Source of the DNA: Gemmatimonadota bacterium
Lineage (GTDB): Bacteria > Gemmatimonadota > Gemmatimonadetes > Gemmatimonadales > Gemmatimonadaceae
Direction of reading: 5' to 3'
DNA length: 64,000 nt
Assembly: GCA_016719105.1 (NCBI GenBank)
Contig: JADKAQ010000001.1
Span: 124,001 to 188,000, forward strand
Below the pieces are notes generated by a model that was given only the letters and a program-made list of their open reading frames with translations, ran no database searches and was not told where the DNA came from. The translations under genes were made by a program, and so were the position numbers. Below are positions 25,886-34,951 of this stretch, in pieces. The number at the start of each line of letters is the position of its first letter. Position 1 is the stretch's first letter.

Positions 25886-27967
25886 TCAGAAGGAGGCCAG
25901 CAGTTCGTCGAGGTCGGCGGCGTCCGGTGGGTCGGCTGTCTGTGGGTTGGTGGAGTGGCGTGCCGGATCGACCACCCGCGCCCTGGGCGCCGGGGCTGCG
26001 GCCAAGGGAGCAGGGGAGGGGGGCGGGCTCGAGGCGTCGTCGTGCAGCTGGAAGCTCCCCACCACGGCGCGCAGCTGGTCGGATTGCGACGCCAGTTCGA
26101 CGGCGGCCGCGGCGCCTTCCTCGGCGGTTGCGGCCGACTGCTGCGTCACCTGGTTCACCTGTTCCACCGCGAGGTTGATCTCGTCGATGCCTAACGACTG
26201 TTGTGCGCTGCCGGCGGCGATTGTCGACACCACGGCGCCCGCGGACTCCACGCGCCGGGCGATCGTCTCGAGCATCGCGCGGGCCTCGGTCGTGACCGCG
26301 ACGCCATCGTCGGCGTGGTTGACGAGCTGCTCGAGGAGCCCGGCGGTGCTGCGGGCGCCGTCCGCGGCGCGCACGGCAAGGCTGCGCACCTCGGCCGCCA
26401 CCACCGCGAAGCCGCGTCCGGCGTCGCCGGCGCGGGCGGCCTCCACGGCGGCGTTGAGGGCGAGCAGGTTGGTCTGGAAGGCGATCTCGTCGAGGGTGCG
26501 CACGATGCGTGCACTCTGGTCCGCCGACTCCTTGATGCGTCCCATGGCGTCGCTGAGCCGTTGCATGCGCTCCACGCCACGCGCCGCATCCGCGCGCGCG
26601 GCGTCGGTGATGTCATGCGCCTCACGTGCCTGAAGAGACCCCGCCTTTGCGGTCGAGGCGACCTCGTGCAGCGACGCGGAGACTTCCTGCAGCGCACTGG
26701 CCTGCGATGACGCACCCTCCGCCTGGCTGCGCGCCCCGGACTCGAACTCGCGGCTCACGCGCGCGAGCGTCTCGGCCGACACGGCAACCTCGTCCAAGGC
26801 AGAGCGCAGGTTGTCCACCGCCCCGTTGATGGCGCCCTTGATGCGGTCGAAGTCGCCGCGGTACTCGCCGGACATGTGCACACGCAGGTCGCGCGAGGCG
26901 ACGCGCCCGAGCACGTCCGACGCCTCGTTGATCGGGGCGACCACGGCATCGAGTGTCCGGTTCACCCCCGCAACCAACTCCCGATAGCCGCCGGCGTAGG
27001 CGCCCGCATCCGCACGCGTGTCCAGCGCCCCGGCCTCGGCACCAGCGACCAGTGCGCGCGTCTCCTGCACGAGGTTGCGCATGGTGTCGGCGGCGCGCGT
27101 GAACGCCTCGATTGACCGCGCGCTCTGCTCGATGATTCCGTTGACGCTCGACGCCAATGCGGCGAGTTCGTCGTTGCCGTTCACCGGGAGGGGCGGGGTG
27201 CCGTACTCCGCCCGCGCATCGAGATCGCCGGCGGCCAAGGCATCCAGCGCGTTGGCGAGGTTGGCAATGCACACGCGTTGCAGCATCTGCGTCCGCTCGA
27301 GCATCAGGTTGAGCGTTCGCGAGAGCGTGCCGGAGACGACGATGGCGATCCCCGTCGCGTACAGGATGACCGCAATGAGCAACCCGAGCACCATGAACGT
27401 GACGCGTTTGGCCAGCGCCTCATTGCCCGCGGCGAGCACTTCGGCGCGTCGCAACATCTGGCGCTGCATCTCGTGCATCGTCGCGGCGAGCGACTGTTCC
27501 ATGAAGTACGTGCCGCCCTGCAGCGCCTTGGACGCCTCGGCGCGCTGTCCGGAGGTGATGAGCCCGAGGACCCGGTCGCGTTCGCCGCGAAAACGTCGCA
27601 GTTCATCGAGGAACGCGACGTTGATGAGTTGCAGCTCCTTGGTGTCCAGGCGCTGCTGCACGCGCAGGAGCAACGTGTCGATGCGCGCATCCACCTCGAC
27701 CGCCTCGCGCGCGTGCCGCGCCGCCGTCGTCGCGGAGTCGGCCAGGACGGCCTCTCGCATGTCGACCCGGATCCCCTGCAGGTCGGTCATCGCCTCGCCG
27801 GCATCGGCAAGGGGGACCGTCATGTTCTGGAAGAGCGCGCGGTCCGCCGTTTCCAGTCGACGCATCGCCAGGAGGGCGACCACGCCGAGCAGCGCCGTGA
27901 TCACGGTGACGCTCCCGAAGCCGAGGAGGAGCTTGGGGCGGAGCTTGAGGTTCTGGAACCACCGCAT
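25886..27967 (-). CDS. Methyl-accepting chemotaxis protein
   Basis: This 693-residue chemoreceptor has a first membrane helix at about residues 13-35, a periplasmic four-helix-bundle sensor (NMTVPLADAGEAMTDLQ), a second helix around 188-212 (FMVLGLLIAVILYATGIAIVV), tandem HAMP-like modules with the GEYRGDFDRIKGAINGAVD signature, and a signalling domain with the hairpin tip RTLDEIAFQTNLLALNAAVE. It should report small ligands to CheA/CheW. It ends with a flexible Pro/Ala linker and an acidic DLDELLASF tail. Its stop is followed by a terminator, and a second receptor gene lies 99 bases upstream; no che genes are in the window. Confidence 0.93.
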   Translation of the reverse strand: MRWFQNLKLRPKLLLGFGSVTVITALLGVVALLAMRRLETADRALFQNMTVPLADAGEAMTDLQGIRVDMREAVLADSATTAARHAREAVEVDARIDTLLLRVQQRLDTKELQLINVAFLDELRRFRGERDRVLGLITSGQRAEASKALQGGTYFMEQSLAATMHEMQRQMLRRAEVLAAGNEALAKRVTFMVLGLLIAVILYATGIAIVVSGTLSRTLNLMLERTQMLQRVCIANLANALDALAAGDLDARAEYGTPPLPVNGNDELAALASSVNGIIEQSARSIEAFTRAADTMRNLVQETRALVAGAEAGALDTRADAGAYAGGYRELVAGVNRTLDAVVAPINEASDVLGRVASRDLRVHMSGEYRGDFDRIKGAINGAVDNLRSALDEVAVSAETLARVSREFESGARSQAEGASSQASALQEVSASLHEVASTAKAGSLQAREAHDITDAARADAARGVERMQRLSDAMGRIKESADQSARIVRTLDEIAFQTNLLALNAAVEAARAGDAGRGFAVVAAEVRSLAVRAADGARSTAGLLEQLVNHADDGVAVTTEARAMLETIARRVESAGAVVSTIAAGSAQQSLGIDEINLAVEQVNQVTQQSAATAEEGAAAAVELASQSDQLRAVVGSFQLHDDASSPPPSPAPLAAAPAPRARVVDPARHSTNPQTADPPDAADLDELLASF

Positions 27968-28066
27968 GAGGTTCGTTCTCCTTTCAGTCGATCAACGCGT
28001 CGCGTCCAGGACGCCGAGCGGCGCATCGGCTGTCTCGCCAATGCGCCGCACGGCCGCGCCTTCGGG

Positions 28067-30100
28067 TCAGACTCCTGCGAACGACCGTCGTCCCATCGGG
28101 CGACGTGCAGCTGACGATGACCTGCTGCTCGCCACGGAAGCGGGGGCCTCCAGTGCCACCGCGCCGCCCCCGTCGCCGAGGTTGAACTGCCCAACCAGCT
28201 CCTGCAGGTGCGTCGATTGCCCGGCGAGCTCGATGGACGTGGCCGACGACTCCTCGGCGTTGGCCGCGACCCGCTGCGTGACGATGTTGATCTGCTCGAC
28301 GGCGGTGCTGATCTGGTCGATGCCAAGCGCCTGCTGGTCGCTCCCGGCCGCGATCTCGCTCATCGCGATCCCCGCCGTTTCCACGTGCTGGGCGATAGTC
28401 GCGAACTGCTTGAGGGCGCGCGCATTGAGGGCCACCCCTTCGTCGGCCGTGCGCACCGATTCGGCGATGAGCCCGGTGGTGGTGCGGGCCGCATCCGCGG
28501 CGCGCATGGCAAGGTTGCGCACCTCCTCGGCGACGACCGCGAAGCCGCGACCGGCGTCGCCGGCCCGCGCCGCTTCCACTGCGGCATTGAGCGCAAGCAG
28601 GTTCGTCTGGAAGGCGATCTCGTCGATCGTCTTGATGATCTTGGCGCTCTCGTGCGCCGACGACTTGATGCGGCTCACGGCCGATTCCAGCTGCCGCATC
28701 TCCTGCAGCCCCTCGGCCGCCTGCTGACGTGCCTCCTCGGTCACGGCGCGCGCCGACTGGGCGCGTTCGGCGCTGTTCTTGGCCGTCGCCGAGACCTCGT
28801 GGAGGCTGGCGGCGACCTCTTCCAGCGAACTCGCCTGCTCACTTGCCCCCTCGGCGAGTGTCTGGGCCGACGAGGAGATCTCCTCGCTGGCACCCGCCAC
28901 CTGCATCGCCGAGGCGGAGACGTCGCCGAGCGCGCGCTGCAGGTTGGCGACCGCCAGGTTCACCGCGGCGCGGATCGTGTCGAAGTCGCCGTTGTAGCGA
29001 CCGTTCATGGTGGCGGAGAGGTCGCGCTCGGCGATGCGTCCGAGCACCGCTGAGGCTTCCGAGATCGGGGCGACGATGGCGTCGAGCATCCCGTTCATCC
29101 CGTCGCCAAGTTCCCGATAGCCCCCCTGATACTTGCGGGCATCGACGCGCTGCGAGAGGGCGCCTGCCTGCGCGGCCCCAACGAGCGATTGCGTTTCGTG
29201 CACCAGCCCCTGCAGCGTGTCCGCGGCGCGGCCGTACGACTGAATGGACTTGACGCTGGTCGCAATGATGCCGTCGACGCTGCGCGCCAGGTCGCCCAGT
29301 TCGTCCTTCGTGCTGATGTTGAGCGGCGGCGTGCCGTACTCCGGTCGGGTATCGAGCTTGCCGTCGGCGAGCGCGTCGAGTGCGCTGCCCAGGTTGGTGA
29401 TGCAGACGCTCTGTAGCCGGTTGGCGCGCTCCACCATGAGGGAGAGCACACTGGAGAGGCGCGAGGAGATGAAGAGCGCGATGAGGAGGGCGACGAGGAC
29501 TGCGGTCACCAGCCCGATCACGATGATGGTCGACATGCGCGAACCCAGCGCGAGGTTGGCGTCCTTCACCTCGGCGGCGCGCGTCACCTTCTGGAGCTGC
29601 ATCTCGTGCATCGCGGTCAGCAGCTGCTCCTCGGCCTCGGCGATATGACTGGCCAGGAAGGCGTACGAGCCAAGCCGGTCGCCGGCCAGCACGAGCGCGA
29701 CCAGCGAGTCGCGATCGGTCCCGAACACCTTGAGGTTGGCGTCGAAGGCTGCATACGACTTTCGACCCTCTTCGGTCGTGATCGTCTTCTGGTACTCGGC
29801 CAGGAGTGAATCGGCCGTCCGCGAGAAGGCACGGACATTGGCGATGTGCGGGGCGGCGGCCTGCTGCGACTCGGAGAGCACGGCGTCGCGGAGGTTCACG
29901 CGTACGCGCTGGATGTTGTTGATCGCGTCGCCGGACTGGGCGAGCGGAACGGTCATGTGTTCGTACAGTTCGGCGTCTGCGTCGCGCATCTGCTTGAGGC
30001 TGATGACGCTGGCGACACCGATCGCGACCATGATCGTGACGACGCTAGAGAAGCCAAGCAGGAGCTTGGAGCGGAGACGGAGGTCGTGGAACCAGTCCAT
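28067..30100 (-). CDS. Methyl-accepting chemotaxis protein
   Basis: The 677-residue receptor has the same layout as its downstream neighbour: helix 1 at about 10-34, four-helix-bundle sensor (HMTVPLAQSGDAINNIQ), helix 2 near 188-212 (IVIGLVTAVLVALLIALFI), HAMP-like repeats with the GRYNGDFDTIRAAVNLAV signature, and tip KTIDEIAFQTNLLALNAAVE. The two probably arose by tandem duplication and diverged in the sensor. I chose the ATG at 30098-30100 (MDWFHDLRLRSK), which matches the neighbour's MRWFQNLKLRPK. An open frame continues upstream through the tRNA-Gly gene on the other strand and is not coding. Confidence 0.92.
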   Translation of the reverse strand: MDWFHDLRLRSKLLLGFSSVVTIMVAIGVASVISLKQMRDADAELYEHMTVPLAQSGDAINNIQRVRVNLRDAVLSESQQAAAPHIANVRAFSRTADSLLAEYQKTITTEEGRKSYAAFDANLKVFGTDRDSLVALVLAGDRLGSYAFLASHIAEAEEQLLTAMHEMQLQKVTRAAEVKDANLALGSRMSTIIVIGLVTAVLVALLIALFISSRLSSVLSLMVERANRLQSVCITNLGSALDALADGKLDTRPEYGTPPLNISTKDELGDLARSVDGIIATSVKSIQSYGRAADTLQGLVHETQSLVGAAQAGALSQRVDARKYQGGYRELGDGMNGMLDAIVAPISEASAVLGRIAERDLSATMNGRYNGDFDTIRAAVNLAVANLQRALGDVSASAMQVAGASEEISSSAQTLAEGASEQASSLEEVAASLHEVSATAKNSAERAQSARAVTEEARQQAAEGLQEMRQLESAVSRIKSSAHESAKIIKTIDEIAFQTNLLALNAAVEAARAGDAGRGFAVVAEEVRNLAMRAADAARTTTGLIAESVRTADEGVALNARALKQFATIAQHVETAGIAMSEIAAGSDQQALGIDQISTAVEQINIVTQRVAANAEESSATSIELAGQSTHLQELVGQFNLGDGGGAVALEAPASVASSRSSSAARRPMGRRSFAGV

Positions 30101-30288
30101 ACGAGGCACCAACGGGCGGGAGGTCGGGCGACAATCGTGACGGGAAGTGTCGGCCGTTGTTCCGGATCTCTCGTCTTCTGCGAGGCCCGTCCGCGGATTT
30201 TCGGTGGAATGGAGGACGCGCGCCCCCCCGCTTTTCCGGACATCGCTTGATTTCCGGGTGAGACGACGCTTAGTATTCGCCTCCACTT

Positions 30289-30361
<73 letters not shown>

Positions 30362-30387
30362 CTCCAAACATCGATTCGTCGGTCCGA

Positions 30388-30424
30388 AGGGCCGTCCCGC
30401 CACAGCGGGACGGCCCCTCGTGTT
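30388..30424 (+). terminator. Terminator of tRNA-Gly
   Basis: A 13-bp stem (agggccgtcccgc, 30388-30400, with 30405-30417) is followed by cgtgttt. Confidence 0.8.
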
Positions 30425-30628
30425 TGAGGGGGGCGGGGGGCGCGGTTTCTCGATCGCGCCCGGCGGCCTGGCCGCCGGGGTGTCGACACCCTTCCCGCGC
30501 GGAACCGCCGTCCGTCACCGCTCCCTCGGCATCTGACCCACAGAAAGCAGGGGAGCGCCCTACAACGCATCGTCGGTCACGGGGCGACCTTCTTCGCGTA
30601 GGGCAAGTCGTGAGCAATGAATTCCTAT

Positions 30629-30644
30629 ATGCTCATGTAAGCAT
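30629..30644. promoter_or_regulatory. Palindrome upstream of sulfur-respiration operon
   Basis: atgct-catgta-agcat forms an inverted repeat in an unusually AT-rich patch (30615-30650) ending 23 bases before the operon start. A second pair, gagca/tgctc, spans 30612-30634. Operator or promoter role is inference. Confidence 0.4.
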
Positions 30645-30667
30645 CTTGAGGTCCCTCGAACGTTCTT

Positions 30668-32914
30668 ATGAAACGACGAGACTTCATTCGATTCGGCTCG
30701 GCAGGGCTGACGGCAGCGGCGGTTCTTGGCGCCGCCCGATCACGGCAACTGCAGGCCTACGCGCACCCCGTCCCCGATCCGCGTACCGACGGCGACCGCG
30801 TCGTTCCCTCCTTCTGTGAGCTCTGTTTCTGGAAGTGCGGGATCCTCGCGCATGTGAAGGACGGGCGCGTCACGAAGATCCAGGGCAATCCCAACGATCC
30901 GCTCTCCGGCGGGCGCCTCTGCCCGCGCGGGGCCGGGGGAACCGGGTTGCTGTACGACCCGGACCGCCTGCAGCGCCCGATGATCCGCCGAGGGGCGCGT
31001 GGGTCGCAGCGATTCGAAGAGGTTTCGTGGGATGCCGCACTCAACCGCGTCGCCGAAGGGATGCAAGCGATCACGGCGCGCCACGGCGCCGAGGCGTTGG
31101 CGCTGTACTCCCACGGGTACGGCGGCAGCTGGTTCGAGCACCTGTTCAAGGCGTATGGCTCGCCGAACATCACGCATCCGTCGTACGCGCAGTGCCGAGG
31201 GCCGCGCGACGCGGGCTTCGAGCTCACCTTCGGGGAGGGGGCTGGCTCGCCAGAGATCACCGACATGGCGCACGCCCGATGCCTCGTGCTGATCGGGAGC
31301 CACCTCGGCGAAAACATGCACAACACGCAGGTGCAGGACTTCGCGTCGTCGATTCGCGGCGGAGGTGACCTGATCGTGGTCGACCCGCGCTTCTCGACCG
31401 CGGCGGGAAAGGCGCGCCACTGGTTGCCCATCAAGCCCGGGGCCGACTTGGCGCTCCTGCTGGCGTGGATGCACGTCCTCATCACCGAGGGGCTCTACGA
31501 TCGCGACTACATCGCGCAGTACGCGTACGGTTTCGAGCAGCTCAAGGCGCATGTCGAGCCGTTGACGCCCGAGTGGGCACATCCGCGCACCGGCATCGAC
31601 CCGGCCGTGATCCGGCAGACCGCGCACCTGATGGCGGGGGCGCGTCCCGCGACGCTCGTGCACCCGGGGCGCCACGTGACCTGGTACGGGAACGACACGC
31701 AGCGCTCGCGGGCCATCGCGATCCTCAACGGGCTCCTGGGTTCGTGGGGGAGACGCGGAGGGCTTTACAGCTCTTCGCAGTTGGAGGTGATGCCCTATCC
31801 CAAGCCCGCGTATCCGACGGTGACGGCGGCGATTCGCGACCGCTCCGACCCGGCGCTCTATCCGCTGGGGCACGAGCTGGCGCAGGGCATTCGCGATGCG
31901 TCGATCCGCACGGAGGGGAAGGAACCGGGAATCCGCGGCTGGATGGTCTACGGCTCGAACCTCCCGACCACCCTCCCCGACCAGCGCGCGACGTATCGGG
32001 CGATCCAGGATCTCGAGCTCCTGGTCACGGTCGATGTGCTTCCCATGGAGATCGTGGGATGGTCGGACGTCGTCCTCCCCGAAGCGACGTACCTGGAGCG
32101 GTGGGACGACCTCAACACGCCGGCGTATCGCGAGCCGTTCGTCTCGCTGCGACAGGCTGCGGTCGATCCGCTCTTCGAGAGCAAGCCTGGTTCGTGGATC
32201 GCGAAGGAGCTGGGGCAGCGCCTGGGGCTCGCGTCCTACTTCCCGTGGAACGACGCAAAGGAATACGTCGAGACACGCGTGCGGGCGACGGGGCTCGACT
32301 GGGAGCGGTTGCGCAAGGACGGCACGTTGCGCGGCTCGCCGCAGCCCCTGTACTACGAGGAGGGCGTGGCTCCGTCGTTCGCCACCGAGTCCGGGAAGAT
32401 CGAGCTCTACTCCGCGCAGCTGGCGGGGCTGGGTTTCGATCCGATGCCGACGTTTCACGACGGCGAGGTCGAGGATCCACCCGCCGGCTACTATCGCCTC
32501 CTCACCGGGCGCGCCCCCACGCACACCTTCGGGCGCACCACGAACAACCGCCTGCTCTCGGAGGTGTTCGCGGAGAATGCGGTGTGGGTCAACCGAGCCG
32601 TCGCGGCCAAATGGCGCCTGCAGGATGGCGAGCGGATCTACCTGAAGAACCAGGATGGCGTGCGCTCCACCTACTCGGCCCCCGTGAAGGTGACCGAGCG
32701 CATTCACCCCGACGCGGTCTACCTGGTGCACGGCTACGGGCACAAGGCCAAGGGGCTGCGCTTCGCACAGGCGCGCGGCATCGACGACGCCGAACTGATC
32801 ACCCGCTACAAGGTCGACCCGATCATGGGTGGGACCGGGATGAACGTCAACTTCGTCACCTTCCTCCGCGCCAGTGACGTCGACGCCGAGGCGGCGAAGG
32901 AGGTGGTCACATGA
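30668..32914 (+). CDS. Molybdopterin oxidoreductase, polysulfide/thiosulfate reductase-like catalytic subunit
   Basis: The 748-residue protein has a Tat signal (KRRDFIRFG followed by a hydrophobic stretch), a 4Fe-4S site with Cys 50, 53, 57 and 85 (CELCFWKCG ... LCPRG), molybdopterin-binding domains, and a C-terminal dinucleotide-binding domain (LLTGRAPTHTFGRTTNN). The Mo ligand position reads YAQCRGPRD, so Cys 176 is the likely ligand, as in PsrA/PhsA-type enzymes. It would be folded in the cytoplasm and exported with its FeS partner. The substrate may be polysulfide, thiosulfate or tetrathionate; arsenate/arsenite relatives are less likely given the YeeE and rhodanese-like neighbours. Its stop overlaps the next gene (ATGA). 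Confidence 0.88.
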   Translation: MKRRDFIRFGSAGLTAAAVLGAARSRQLQAYAHPVPDPRTDGDRVVPSFCELCFWKCGILAHVKDGRVTKIQGNPNDPLSGGRLCPRGAGGTGLLYDPDRLQRPMIRRGARGSQRFEEVSWDAALNRVAEGMQAITARHGAEALALYSHGYGGSWFEHLFKAYGSPNITHPSYAQCRGPRDAGFELTFGEGAGSPEITDMAHARCLVLIGSHLGENMHNTQVQDFASSIRGGGDLIVVDPRFSTAAGKARHWLPIKPGADLALLLAWMHVLITEGLYDRDYIAQYAYGFEQLKAHVEPLTPEWAHPRTGIDPAVIRQTAHLMAGARPATLVHPGRHVTWYGNDTQRSRAIAILNGLLGSWGRRGGLYSSSQLEVMPYPKPAYPTVTAAIRDRSDPALYPLGHELAQGIRDASIRTEGKEPGIRGWMVYGSNLPTTLPDQRATYRAIQDLELLVTVDVLPMEIVGWSDVVLPEATYLERWDDLNTPAYREPFVSLRQAAVDPLFESKPGSWIAKELGQRLGLASYFPWNDAKEYVETRVRATGLDWERLRKDGTLRGSPQPLYYEEGVAPSFATESGKIELYSAQLAGLGFDPMPTFHDGEVEDPPAGYYRLLTGRAPTHTFGRTTNNRLLSEVFAENAVWVNRAVAAKWRLQDGERIYLKNQDGVRSTYSAPVKVTERIHPDAVYLVHGYGHKAKGLRFAQARGIDDAELITRYKVDPIMGGTGMNVNFVTFLRASDVDAEAAKEVVT

Positions 32915-33459
32915 AAGGGCCGAGCTACGGCATGGTGCTCGATACGCGCACTTGCGTGGGGTGCAGCGCCTGCGTGATCGCGTGCAAGACGGAAAACGAC
33001 GTTCCTGACGGCGTCACGCGCAACTGGATCTTCACTGAGGTAAGCGGCACGTATCCCGACCTGTCGATGTCGATCCGGTCGGAGCGCTGCAATCACTGCG
33101 AGAACGCACCGTGTGTCGCCGTCTGTCCGACCGGGGCCTCCTACTACGGCGCCGGGGGGACGGTGCAGGTCGACGCCGACAAGTGCACCGGCTGCAAGGC
33201 GTGCATCGCGGCGTGTCCGTATGGTGCGCGCTTCGTCGATCCGCGGACCGACACCGTCGACAAGTGCACGTTCTGCCTGCACCGACTGGAGAACGGGACG
33301 CCAACGACGGCTTGCCAGGACATTTGCCCGACCCAGAGCATCTACTTCGGGGACCTCAACGATCCGGAGAGCGACGTGAGCCGATTGCTGGCCTCGCGCG
33401 CGTCGTACACGCTCCTGCCGGACGCGGGGACTCGCCCCAAGCACTTCTTCCTGCGGTGA
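32911..33459 (+). CDS. 4Fe-4S ferredoxin subunit of molybdoenzyme (PsrB/NrfC-like)
   Basis: This 182-residue protein has four cysteine clusters in the usual order: CVGCSACVIACK, CNHCENAPCVAVCP, CTGCKACIAACPYGA and CTFCLHRL ... TACQDICP, so four 4Fe-4S centres. It has no signal peptide and would be carried out with the Tat-exported catalytic subunit, passing electrons between it and the NrfD membrane subunit. The length and motif order are normal for PsrB/DmsB/NrfC proteins. Translationally coupled to the catalytic gene by a four-base overlap. Confidence 0.93.
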   Translation: MKGPSYGMVLDTRTCVGCSACVIACKTENDVPDGVTRNWIFTEVSGTYPDLSMSIRSERCNHCENAPCVAVCPTGASYYGAGGTVQVDADKCTGCKACIAACPYGARFVDPRTDTVDKCTFCLHRLENGTPTTACQDICPTQSIYFGDLNDPESDVSRLLASRASYTLLPDAGTRPKHFFLR

Positions 33460-33466
33460 GGGGACG

Positions 33467-34429
33467 ATGAACGAAATCACCTCCACGCGATCGAACCCCT
33501 TCGTCGACCCCTCGGTGCACGTGTGGCACGCCGAGGTGCCGATCTATCTCTTCCTCGGCGGGCTCGTGGCCGGGCTGATGGTGCTGGCGGGGCTTTGGCG
33601 CCTGCGGGCGCCGCGCGAAAGTTCGCGCGCCCTGACGTTGCTCCCCTGGATGGTCCCGGTCCTCCTGACGGTGGGGATGCTCTTCCTCTGGCTCGACCTG
33701 GAGAATCGGTGGAATGCCTATCGATTCTACCTCACGATGCAGCCTACCTCTCCGATGTCGTGGGGGTCGTGGATCCTGCTGGCGGTGTATCCGGTGTCGG
33801 TCTTCGTGGCCTGGGTGTCCATGCCGGAGGCGACGCGCACCGCGATCGTCGAACGTGCACCGTTAGGCGGGGCGCTGCTCTCGCGCCTCGAGACGTGGGC
33901 GCTTGCGCGCGAGCGCACGCTCGCCTGGATGAGCATCGTCTTGGGCGCCGCCCTCGGCGTCTATACCGGGGTCCTGCTGGGGACGATGGCGGCACGACCG
34001 CTTTGGAACTCGGCGATCCTCGGCCCGCTCTTCCTGGCCTCCGGGCTGTCGAGTGCCGCGGCCTTCCTGCTGCTTCATCGCATCACCGATGCGGAGCGCA
34101 CGACGATCGGGCGCCTCGACATGGGACTCATCCTCGTCGAGGGACTCCTGCTCGTGCTCTGGCTCGTGGCGCTGCGCAGCGGCGGGGCGTCGTCACGCGC
34201 CGCGGCCGGCTTGCTCCTCGGGGGTCCGTTCACCGCCGCCTTCTGGACGCTCGTCGTGGTCATGGGGCTCGCAACGCCCGTCCTGGCCGAGTGGATCGAG
34301 GCACGACACGGACTCCGGCCTGGGCGCGTCCCGGCCGTGCTGGTGCTCCTGGGTGGCTTTGCCCTTCGGTGGATCGTGGTCTACGCCGGGCAGGAGTCGG
34401 CGATACTCGCGCAGACTGCACTGCGGTAG
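33467..34429 (+). CDS. NrfD/PsrC-type membrane quinone-interacting subunit
   Basis: The 320-residue protein has about eight to nine membrane helices (IYLFLGGLVAGLMVLAGLW, LPWMVPVLLTVGMLFLWL, WILLAVYPVSVFVAWVSM, MSIVLGAALGVYTGVLLG, ILGPLFLASGLSSAAAFLL, LILVEGLLLVLWLVAL and more) and the family's initial HVWHAEVPIYLFLGGL. NrfD/PsrC proteins exchange electrons with menaquinone and anchor the catalytic and FeS subunits. It starts seven bases after the FeS gene with a gagggg ribosome binding site. It completes a three-subunit PsrABC-like complex. Confidence 0.9.
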   Translation: MNEITSTRSNPFVDPSVHVWHAEVPIYLFLGGLVAGLMVLAGLWRLRAPRESSRALTLLPWMVPVLLTVGMLFLWLDLENRWNAYRFYLTMQPTSPMSWGSWILLAVYPVSVFVAWVSMPEATRTAIVERAPLGGALLSRLETWALARERTLAWMSIVLGAALGVYTGVLLGTMAARPLWNSAILGPLFLASGLSSAAAFLLLHRITDAERTTIGRLDMGLILVEGLLLVLWLVALRSGGASSRAAAGLLLGGPFTAAFWTLVVVMGLATPVLAEWIEARHGLRPGRVPAVLVLLGGFALRWIVVYAGQESAILAQTALR

Positions 34430-34438
34430 GAGAACAAC

Positions 34439-34951
34439 ATGCACGCGAAACCGTACTGGAATCCGTACAAGGCCGGCGTGGTGCTGGGGCTCGCGCTACT
34501 CGCCGCCTTCCTCGTGGCCGGGCAGGGGCTTGGGGCGAGCGCCTTCCCCAAGCGGCTGATCGCTCTCTGGAGTCACGGCGTCGCCCCCGGGTGGACCGAG
34601 GCGAACAGCTTCTTCGGCTCCTACGTGTCGGGCGGGGCGAACCCCCTGCGTGACTGGCTGATGGTGGAGGTCGTGGCGGTGATGCTCGCCGGCTTTCTTG
34701 CCGCGGTCAGCGCGGGGCGCTTCAAGGTGACGGTCGAGAAGGGGCCTAACATCTCGGTGCAGGGGCGCCTGGGCTACGCGCTCGTCGGTGGCATCGTGAT
34801 GGGCTTCGCCGCGGCGCTGGCGCGGGGCTGCACGTCGGGGCAGGCGTTGAGCGGCGGGGCGCTGCTGGCGACCGGTAGTTGGGCCTTCATGCTGATGGTC
34901 TTCGCGGGCGGCTACCTGGGCGCCCACTTCGTGAGGAGGCAGTGGATATGA
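34439..34951 (+). CDS. YeeE/YedE-family sulfur transport protein (first half)
   Basis: The 170-residue membrane protein has about four helices and the family's conserved Cys motif ARGCTSGQALSGGAL near the C-terminus. YeeE/YedE proteins take up thiosulfate or related sulfur species through conserved cysteines. It starts after a strong aggaga ribosome binding site and overlaps the next YeeE/YedE gene by four bases, so two half-size proteins may together form one channel. The role fits sulfur-compound supply to the adjacent molybdoenzyme or removal of its product. Confidence 0.85.
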   Translation: MHAKPYWNPYKAGVVLGLALLAAFLVAGQGLGASAFPKRLIALWSHGVAPGWTEANSFFGSYVSGGANPLRDWLMVEVVAVMLAGFLAAVSAGRFKVTVEKGPNISVQGRLGYALVGGIVMGFAAALARGCTSGQALSGGALLATGSWAFMLMVFAGGYLGAHFVRRQWI